Source of the DNA: Xylanimonas oleitrophica
GTDB lineage: Bacteria; Actinomycetota; Actinomycetes; Actinomycetales; Cellulomonadaceae
NCBI RefSeq assembly: GCF_003244315.1
Contig: NZ_QKWH01000011.1
Location: 1 to 64,000, forward strand
Length of the DNA: 64,000 bases
Direction: 5' to 3'
In this document: piece by piece, positions 58,371 to 64,000 of the stretch
How positions within the stretch are numbered: the stretch's first letter is position 1
Layout: each line of letters begins with the position of its first letter
Translations under genes and position numbers: made by a program
Notes under the pieces: generated by a model
The model's database searches: none
Told to the model about the DNA's origin: nothing
The model's input: the letters and a program-made list of their open reading frames with translations, nothing else

Positions 58371-59459
58371 ATGGACCTTGCGATCCTCTGGTTCGTCATC
58401 ATCGCCCTCCTGTGGACCGGCTACCTGGTGCTCGAGGGCTTCGACTTCGGCGTCGGCATGCTGATGTCCGTGCTGCCCCGCGGCAGCAAGGAGGAGCGGG
58501 AGACCGAGCGGCGCGTCCTCGTCAACACCATCGGCCCCGTCTGGGACGGCAACGAGGTGTGGCTCATCACCGCGGGCGGTGCCACCTTCGCCGCGTTCCC
58601 CGAGTGGTACGCCACCCTCTTCTCCGGCTTCTACGTGCCGCTCCTGCTCATCCTGCTCGCGCTCATCGTGCGCGGCGTCGCGTTCGAGTACCGCGGCAAG
58701 ATCTCCGACCCCGGCTGGGCCCGCCGCTGCGACTGGGCCATCCAGGCCGGCTCCTGGCTGCCCGCGATCCTGTGGGGCGTCGCCTTCGGCAACCTGGTCC
58801 GCGGGGTCGCGCTCGACGCCGACCACCAGTACGTGGGCGGGTTCTGGGCGCTGCTCAACCCGTTCGCGCTCGCCGGCGGCCTCACCACGCTCGTGCTGTT
58901 CCTGCTGCACGGTGCGGTCTTCGTGGCGCTCAAGACGGACGGCGACATCCGCCACCGGGCCCGGCGCGTGGCCGGCGGCCTCTCGGTCGCTGCCCTCGTG
59001 GTCGCGGGCGGCTGGGCCGTGTGGGCGCAGGTCGCCTACTCGGTGACCTGGACGTGGGGCGCGGTGGCCGTGGCGGCGGCCTGCCTGGTCGGCGTCGTCG
59101 TCACCAACGCCCGCGGCCGCGAGGGCTGGGCGTTCACGCTCTCGGCCGGTGCGCTGGTCGCCGCCGTCGTGCTGATCTTCGGCTCGATGTTCCCCGACGT
59201 CATGCCCGGCCTCGACGGCGGCAGCTCGCTGAGCATCGCCGAGGCCGCCTCCACCCCGTACACCCTGACGGTGATGACGTGGGTGGCCGTGTTCCTCACC
59301 CCCGTGGTGCTCGCCTACCAGAGCTGGACGTACTGGGTGTTCCGCCGCCGCCTGAGCACCGCGCACATCCCCGCCCCCGCCGGCCTGACGTGGAAGAAGG
59401 TCAAGGACGCCGCGTTCGGCCACAGCGTCCCGGCGGTCAAGCCGTCCGACCTCGTCTGA
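58371..59459 (+). CDS. cydB: Cytochrome bd oxidase subunit II
   Basis: A 362-residue membrane subunit pairing with CydA. YLVLEGFDFGVGMLMSVLP, VLVNTIGPVWDGNEVWLITAGGATFAAFPEWYA and the C-terminal MTWVAVFLTPVVLAYQSWTYWVFRRR are family hallmarks. About eight hydrophobic segments. ATG at 58371 is 27 bp after cydA, and cydD follows 19 bp later, so the four genes form one operon. The protein is of normal length and intact. Confidence 0.95.
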   Translation: MDLAILWFVIIALLWTGYLVLEGFDFGVGMLMSVLPRGSKEERETERRVLVNTIGPVWDGNEVWLITAGGATFAAFPEWYATLFSGFYVPLLLILLALIVRGVAFEYRGKISDPGWARRCDWAIQAGSWLPAILWGVAFGNLVRGVALDADHQYVGGFWALLNPFALAGGLTTLVLFLLHGAVFVALKTDGDIRHRARRVAGGLSVAALVVAGGWAVWAQVAYSVTWTWGAVAVAAACLVGVVVTNARGREGWAFTLSAGALVAAVVLIFGSMFPDVMPGLDGGSSLSIAEAASTPYTLTVMTWVAVFLTPVVLAYQSWTYWVFRRRLSTAHIPAPAGLTWKKVKDAAFGHSVPAVKPSDLV

Positions 59460-59478
59460 CGGCAGGGGTGACCCGCTC

Positions 59479-61218
59479 GTGAAGCCCCTCGACCCCCGCC
59501 TGCTGCGCCGGGCCCGCGCCGCGCGCCGCTACGTCGTCCTGACGGCCGTGCTCGGCGTGGCCTCGGCCGGGCTGATCGTCGCCCAGGCGGTGCTCGTGGC
59601 CGGGCTGCTCGCGACCCTCGTGCGCGACCGCACGGTGGACGGCACGGTCGCGACCACGACCCTGACCGCGCTCGTCGCCGTCGCGGCGGCGCGGGCCGTC
59701 GTCGCGTGGGCGCAGGAGCGGTGGGCGCAGCGGGCCGCGGCACGCACGGTGGCCGAGCTGCGCGAGCAGGTCGTCACCCACGCCGTCGCGCTCGGCCCCC
59801 GCTGGGCCACCGGCGCCCGGCGGGCCGAGGTCGCCACCCTCGCCACCCGCGGCCTCGACGACCTCGAGCCGTACCTGGTGCGCTACCTGCCCTCCCTGCT
59901 CCTGACCGCGCTCGTGACCCCCGCCGTCCTGCTGGTGGTGCTCGGGCTGGACTGGGTCTCGTTCCTCGTCTGCGTGGTCACCCTGCCGCTGGTGCCGCTG
60001 TTCATGTGGCTCGTCGGCGTCATGACCGCCGGCACCTCCGAACGACGCCTCGCCGTCGTGCAGCGGCTCGGTGCGCAGGTGCTCGACCTCCTCGCGGGGC
60101 TGCCCACCCTGCGCGCGTTCGGCCGCGAGTCCGGGCCCGGCGCACGCGTCCGCGCCCTCGGGGACGCCTCCCGGCGGGCCACGATGGGCACGCTGCGCGT
60201 CGCGTTCCTCTCCGGCATGGTGCTCGAGCTGCTCACCACCCTCTCCGTCGCGATCGTCGCCGTCGGGGTGGGGCTGCGGCTCGTCGAGGGGTACATGACC
60301 CTCCAGGCCGGGCTCACCGTGCTCATGCTCGCGCCCGAGGTGTACCTGCCGCTGCGGCAGGTGGGCGCCCAGTTCCACGCCTCCACGGACGGGCTCGCGG
60401 CGGCCGAGAAGGCGTTCGCCGTGCTGGAGACGCCGGTCGCCGCGGGTGGCGAGGGCGCGGTGGCCGGGCGGGTCGGGGCCGTCGTCCTGGAGGGCGTCAC
60501 GGTGCGGGCCGGGGACCGTGCCGTCGAGGCGCCGTCCGGGCTCACCGCCCGGATCCCGCTCGCGCCGGACCAGGCCGGGCGGGGACGGGTGGTCGCGCTC
60601 CGGGGCCCCAGCGGCTCCGGGAAGTCGACGGCGGCTCTCGTGCTGCTGGGGCTGCTGCGTCCGGACGCCGGGCACGTGGCCGTCGAGCCCGCCGACGGCG
60701 GGCCGCCCGTCCGGCTGGACGACCTCGACCACGCGTGGTGGTGGTCGCAGGTCGTGTGGGTCCCCCAGCGGCCCGCCATCGCCCCAGGGCGGCTGCGCGA
60801 TGTCGTCGGCGGGGGCCCGGTGAGCGACGAGGACCTGCGGGCCGCCGCGCGCACCACCGGTCTCGACACCGTCGCCGCCACGCTGCCGGCCGGGTGGGAC
60901 ACGCCCGTGGGCCTGGGCGGCGTCGGCCTGTCGGTCGGCCAGCGCCAGCGCGTCGCCCTCACCACCGCCCTCCTGGCCGGCGGGGACCGGCCGCTCGTCG
61001 TCCTCGACGAACCCACCGCGCACCTGGACACGGAGGGTGAGCGTGTCGTGCTGGACACCGTGCGGGCCTGGCGCGACACCGGCCGCACCGTCGTCGTGAT
61101 CGCCCACCGCGCGTCCTTGCTCGCGCTGGCCGACCAGGTGGTCGACGTCGTCTCCCACGAGCTCACGGCCACCCCGGCGCCGCGCCCGGCGCTCGACGGC
61201 GCGGAGGTGCTGCGGTGA
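59479..61218 (+). CDS. cydD: Heterodimeric ABC exporter subunit CydD
   Basis: A 579-residue half-transporter that with CydC exports reduced thiols or moves heme and is needed to assemble cytochrome bd. The N-terminal 330 residues hold six membrane segments (LVTPAVLLVVLGLDWVSFLVCV). The ATPase domain has Walker A LRGPSGSGKSTAALVLLG (about 375), Q-loop VWVPQRPAIAP, signature LSVGQRQR (Val instead of Gly), Walker B PLVVLDEPTAHLD and H-loop VIAHRAS. Its stop overlaps the cydC GTG (GTGA at 61215-61218), so the two subunits are translationally coupled. Confidence 0.93.
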   Translation: MKPLDPRLLRRARAARRYVVLTAVLGVASAGLIVAQAVLVAGLLATLVRDRTVDGTVATTTLTALVAVAAARAVVAWAQERWAQRAAARTVAELREQVVTHAVALGPRWATGARRAEVATLATRGLDDLEPYLVRYLPSLLLTALVTPAVLLVVLGLDWVSFLVCVVTLPLVPLFMWLVGVMTAGTSERRLAVVQRLGAQVLDLLAGLPTLRAFGRESGPGARVRALGDASRRATMGTLRVAFLSGMVLELLTTLSVAIVAVGVGLRLVEGYMTLQAGLTVLMLAPEVYLPLRQVGAQFHASTDGLAAAEKAFAVLETPVAAGGEGAVAGRVGAVVLEGVTVRAGDRAVEAPSGLTARIPLAPDQAGRGRVVALRGPSGSGKSTAALVLLGLLRPDAGHVAVEPADGGPPVRLDDLDHAWWWSQVVWVPQRPAIAPGRLRDVVGGGPVSDEDLRAAARTTGLDTVAATLPAGWDTPVGLGGVGLSVGQRQRVALTTALLAGGDRPLVVLDEPTAHLDTEGERVVLDTVRAWRDTGRTVVVIAHRASLLALADQVVDVVSHELTATPAPRPALDGAEVLR

Positions 61219-62969
61219 ACGACCCCCTGCTGCGGGTGCTGCCGCTGCTCGAGGTCAGCCGTGCCCGCGTGGTCCGTGCCGTGCTGCTCGGGTCGCTCGC
61301 GCTCGGCTGCTCCGTCGGCCTGGCGGCCGTCTCGGCCTGGCTCATCGCCCGCGCGTCCCAGATGCCTCCCGTGCTGTCCCTGTCGGTCGCGGTGGTCACG
61401 GTCCGCGCCTGCGGCATCGGCCGCGGCGTCTTCCGGTACCTCGAGCGCCTCGCCTCGCACGACGTCGCCCTGCGCGGCATGGCGGCGCTGCGCGCCAACC
61501 TCTACGACGCGATGGCGCGGGGCCCGGTCACCGGTGTGGTGGCGCTGCGCCGCGGCGACCTGCTCGCCCGGGTCGGGTCCGACGTCGACGCCGTGGGCGA
61601 CGTGGTGGTGCGGGCGCTCGTGCCCGCCGGCGTGGCGCTCGTGGTGGGGCTCGGCTCCGTCGCGCTCGTGGGGGCGTTCCTCCCGGCCGCGGGGCTCGCC
61701 CTGCTCTGCTGCCTGCTGCTCACCGGCGTGCTCGCCCCGTGGCTCGCCGCCCGCGCCGCGGCCACCACGGAGGTGCAGGGCACCGCCGCCCGCGCCGACG
61801 TCACCACGCGCGCCCTGGGCATCCTCGAGGAGGGCCAGCAGCTGCGCGTCGCCGGGCGCCTCGACGCCGAGCTCGCCGCGCTGCGCGAGGCCGACGCCCG
61901 TCTCACCACCGCGGGGGACGACGGCGCCCGCACCGCCGGCGTCTCCGCCGCGATCTCGGCGGGCGTGCAGACCCTCTCGGTCGTGGCCGCGCTCGCCCTG
62001 GGCATGGGGGCGGTGCAGGTGGGCGGCTCGCTCGCCCCGGTCGAGCTCGCCGTCGTCGTCCTGACCCCGCTGGCCGTGTTCGAGGTGACGAGCGTGCTGC
62101 CCGCCGCGGCGGTGCAGCTGCGCCGCTCACGCGAGGCCGCCCGGCGGCTGACCGACCTGCTCCCCGACGCGCTCCCCGAGGTGGCAGGACCAGAGCGAGG
62201 TGTGCCGGGCGCCGACTCTGGCACGCCGCCCGTGGTAGCCGAGACGGGTGGAGCGGTGCTCGGGCTCGACGGGGTGGCCGCCGGGTGGCCCGGGTCGCGG
62301 CCCGCCGTCGTCGGGGTGGACCTGGAGCTGCGGCCGGGCGGCGTCGTCGCCCTGGTCGGGCCCTCGGGCGTCGGCAAGACGACGCTCCTCATGACGGCAG
62401 CGGGGCTGCTGCCCGCCCGCGCGGGCGCCGTGCGCACCGCCACCGCCTCTCCCACCCTCTTCGTCGCCGAGGACGGCCACGTCTTCGACACCACCGTGCT
62501 GGAGAACCTGCGCGTCGCCCGCGGGGACGTGACCCCGGACGACGCCCGGGCCGCGCTCGAGGCCGTCGGCCTCGGCGGCTGGCTCGACGCCCTGCCCGCC
62601 GGCCTCGACACCGTGCTCGGCGGGGACGCCACCACCGTCTCGGGCGGGGAGCGCCGGCGCCTGCTCGTCGCCCGTGCGCTGCTCAGCCCGGCCCGCGTGC
62701 TCCTCGTGGACGAACCCGGCGAGCACCTCGACGCCACCACGGCCGACGCCGTCGTCGCCGCCCTCGCCCGTCACGCCCGCGCCACCGGCCGCGCCGTCGT
62801 CGTCGCCACCCACCGCCTCGCCTCGGCCCGCGACGCGGACGAGGTGCTCCTGCTCGAGCAGCCCGAGCACGACGACGGCGCCCCCGCCCGCCTCGCTGCC
62901 CGCGGGCGGCACGCCGACCTGCTGCGGGACGTGCCGGCCTACGCCTGGGCGGCGAGCCAGGAGGCCTAG
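61215..62969 (+). CDS. cydC: Heterodimeric ABC exporter subunit CydC
   Basis: A 584-residue partner of CydD. Six membrane segments come first (VGLGSVALVGAFLPAAGLALLCCLLLTGVLAPW), then an ATPase domain with Walker A LVGPSGVGKTTLLMTAAG (about 381), signature VSGGERRRLLVARALL, Walker B RVLLVDEPGEHLD and H-loop VATHRLASA. The Q-loop position reads LFVAEDGHVFDTT, with Glu for the usual Gln, a variant I recall in actinobacterial CydC. Last gene of cydABDC; 44 bp later an independent promoter starts the dehydrogenase gene. Confidence 0.93.
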   Translation: MNDPLLRVLPLLEVSRARVVRAVLLGSLALGCSVGLAAVSAWLIARASQMPPVLSLSVAVVTVRACGIGRGVFRYLERLASHDVALRGMAALRANLYDAMARGPVTGVVALRRGDLLARVGSDVDAVGDVVVRALVPAGVALVVGLGSVALVGAFLPAAGLALLCCLLLTGVLAPWLAARAAATTEVQGTAARADVTTRALGILEEGQQLRVAGRLDAELAALREADARLTTAGDDGARTAGVSAAISAGVQTLSVVAALALGMGAVQVGGSLAPVELAVVVLTPLAVFEVTSVLPAAAVQLRRSREAARRLTDLLPDALPEVAGPERGVPGADSGTPPVVAETGGAVLGLDGVAAGWPGSRPAVVGVDLELRPGGVVALVGPSGVGKTTLLMTAAGLLPARAGAVRTATASPTLFVAEDGHVFDTTVLENLRVARGDVTPDDARAALEAVGLGGWLDALPAGLDTVLGGDATTVSGGERRRLLVARALLSPARVLLVDEPGEHLDATTADAVVAALARHARATGRAVVVATHRLASARDADEVLLLEQPEHDDGAPARLAARGRHADLLRDVPAYAWAASQEA

Positions 62970-62999
62970 CGCGGGGCGTCGCACCCGCCGGGCGTGGAG

Positions 63000-63005
63000 T
63001 AACGT
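63000..63005 (+). promoter_or_regulatory. -10 box of the D-2-hydroxyacid dehydrogenase gene
   Basis: TAACGT lies 8 nt before the GTG at 63014, giving a leaderless transcript separate from cydC. Confidence 0.5.
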
Positions 63006-63013
63006 GCCGACGC

Positions 63014-63970
63014 GTGAAGATCCTCGTGCCCGGCAACGTCCCGTTCGACAGCGCGCCTGTGCTCGACGACCCCGACGACGTCGTCGCCACCTACGTGATG
63101 CGCGACGAGATCCCCGCCGAGCACCTGGACGCCGAGGTGCTGGTCACGTGGGCGAGCCCCGGACGTGTGCTCGAGGACGCCGCCCGGCGGCTCACGCACC
63201 TGCGGTGGGTGCAGACGCTCTCGGCCGGCCCCGACGCCGCGCTCGCGGCAGGCTTCTCCCCCGACGTCGTCATCTCCTCGGGCCGCGGCCTGCACGACGC
63301 CACGGTGGCCGAGCACACCCTCGCCCTCGTGCTGGCCACGGTGCGGCGTCTCGACCGCTCGTTCGCCGCCCAGCGCGAGCACGTGTGGGACCGCGGGCTG
63401 GGCAAGGAGCAGGCGTCGGCCGAGGCCGGACCCACGTTCACGCTCGACGGCGCCCGCGTGACGGTGTGGGGGTTCGGGTCGATCGCCGCCCGGCTGGCCC
63501 CGCTCCTGGCCGCCCTGGGTGCCGAGGTCACCGGGGTGGCGAGCAGCCGGGGCGAACGGCACGGGTTCCCCGTGGTCACGCGCGACGACCTGCCGCAGGT
63601 GCTGCCGCGCACCGACGTACTGGTCTCGCTGCTGCCGTCGACCGAGGCCACCCACCACGCGCTCGACGCCGAGACCCTGGCCCTGCTGCCCCCGCACGCC
63701 CGGTTCGTCAACGTGGGGCGCGGCGCCACGGTGGACGAGGCCGCGCTGGTGGCCGCGCTGACCGAGGGCAGGCTCGCCGGGGCCGCGCTCGACGTCACCG
63801 AGACCGAGCCGTTGCCGCCGGGATCCCCCCTGTGGGACGCGCCGAACGTCATCATCACGCCGCACGTGGCCGGAGGCCGCCCCCAGCGGGCGCAGGAGTT
63901 CCTCACCGCGCAGGTGCGGGCGTGGAAGTCCGGCGGGGCCGGCGCGCTGCGCAACGTCGTCGAGCGCTGA
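63014..63970 (+). CDS. D-isomer-specific 2-hydroxyacid dehydrogenase
   Basis: A 318-residue NAD-dependent dehydrogenase. The catalytic domain flanks a Rossmann domain with VTVWGFGSIAARLAPLLAALGAEVTGV. The catalytic triad is visible as Arg in NVGRGATVDE, Glu in VTETEPLPPGSPLW and His in ITPHVAGGRP. Substrates of such enzymes are glyoxylate, phosphoglycerate or other 2-ketoacids, and the substrate here is not determined. GTG at 63014 (KILVPGNVPF start) follows a -10 box; an upstream in-frame start would read through the promoter. No further gene fits into the last 30 bp. Confidence 0.9.
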   Translation: MKILVPGNVPFDSAPVLDDPDDVVATYVMRDEIPAEHLDAEVLVTWASPGRVLEDAARRLTHLRWVQTLSAGPDAALAAGFSPDVVISSGRGLHDATVAEHTLALVLATVRRLDRSFAAQREHVWDRGLGKEQASAEAGPTFTLDGARVTVWGFGSIAARLAPLLAALGAEVTGVASSRGERHGFPVVTRDDLPQVLPRTDVLVSLLPSTEATHHALDAETLALLPPHARFVNVGRGATVDEAALVAALTEGRLAGAALDVTETEPLPPGSPLWDAPNVIITPHVAGGRPQRAQEFLTAQVRAWKSGGAGALRNVVER

Positions 63971-64000
63971 GGCGACCTACCAGCGGCCGCTGCGCGGGCG

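Noticed and set aside
57084-59423. A 779-codon minus-strand frame opposite cydA and cydB
   Set aside because: The product is a Gly/His/Asp-rich nonsense translation, while cydA and cydB on the plus strand carry all family motifs.
1-64000. CRISPR arrays, prophage, transposons or a defence island
   Set aside because: No regularly spaced repeats, Cas, integrase, transposase, capsid, toxin-antitoxin or restriction genes were found; the repeats seen are short operator- or terminator-like elements.

Overview
The window is very GC-rich DNA (above 70% by eye) from a high-GC Gram-positive actinobacterium. The gene content (cydABDC behind a Rex-type operator, pntAB, mqo, treY-treZ, a Pol-PE-Lig ligase D, an actinobacterial-type RNase E/G, and the rplU-rpmA-obg and proA-nadD-rsfS neighbourhoods) fits Micrococcales. 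A Cellulomonadaceae or Promicromonosporaceae-like genus (for example Cellulosimicrobium or Isoptericola) is the most likely source; that placement is inference from gene content, not a database match.

Layout. 0-2.6 kb: ligD. 2.6-20.3 kb: mostly single-gene units, namely VOC proteins, a quinone-oxidoreductase-like enzyme, an M24 peptidase, a DUF2599-like lipoprotein, an epimerase-like protein, a MerR/SDR pair, an MFS exporter, several GNATs, a cysteine hydrolase, a PNPOx-like protein, mqo, an HxlR regulator with flavin enzymes, and the ArgP/LysE pair. 20.3-23.4 kb: pntA-pntB. 23.5-29.4 kb: a TetR regulator, treY-treZ and a pyrimidine-dimer glycosylase. 29.4-33.3 kb: Lrp/DUF2000, an orphan 370-residue protein, a DedA protein and an NAD(P)H oxidoreductase. 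33.4-37.5 kb: an accessory-looking stretch (AraC, SDR, F420-dependent-reductase-like protein, TetR, decayed zinc-transporter genes beside a Zur-box-like site) ending at two tandem tRNA-Ala(GGC) genes. 37.8-47.3 kb: a mostly minus-strand housekeeping block (histidine phosphatase, rsfS, a Pro/Ala-rich membrane protein, nadD, a small membrane protein, proA, [MFS on the other strand], proB, obg, rpmA, rplU). 47.6-53.1 kb: a BCCT transporter, a PCMT-like methyltransferase, a fatty-acid desaturase, a GNAT and tdk. 53.1-56.4 kb: rne. 56.8-63.0 kb: cydABDC. 63.0-64.0 kb: a D-2-hydroxyacid dehydrogenase.

How the parts work together. mqo, the transhydrogenase and cytochrome bd (with its CydDC assembly exporter) form a respiratory/redox theme. 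treY-treZ makes trehalose from glycogen-type glucans. rplU-rpmA-obg, rsfS, nadD and rne serve translation and RNA turnover. Many single-gene units start at an AUG or GUG that lies 6-8 nt after a TANNNT box, so their mRNAs should be leaderless, whereas genes inside operons use Shine-Dalgarno sites or 4-bp overlapping stops and starts.

I see no CRISPR array, rRNA operon, intact transposase, phage or recognisable defence system. The most interesting signals are regulatory: a 27-bp perfect palindrome at hxlR, a Rex operator inside the cydA promoter spacer, a MerR-type long-spacer promoter giving a leaderless message, PHO-box-like direct repeats at dedA, and a Zur-box-like site stranded between remnants of zinc-transport genes.
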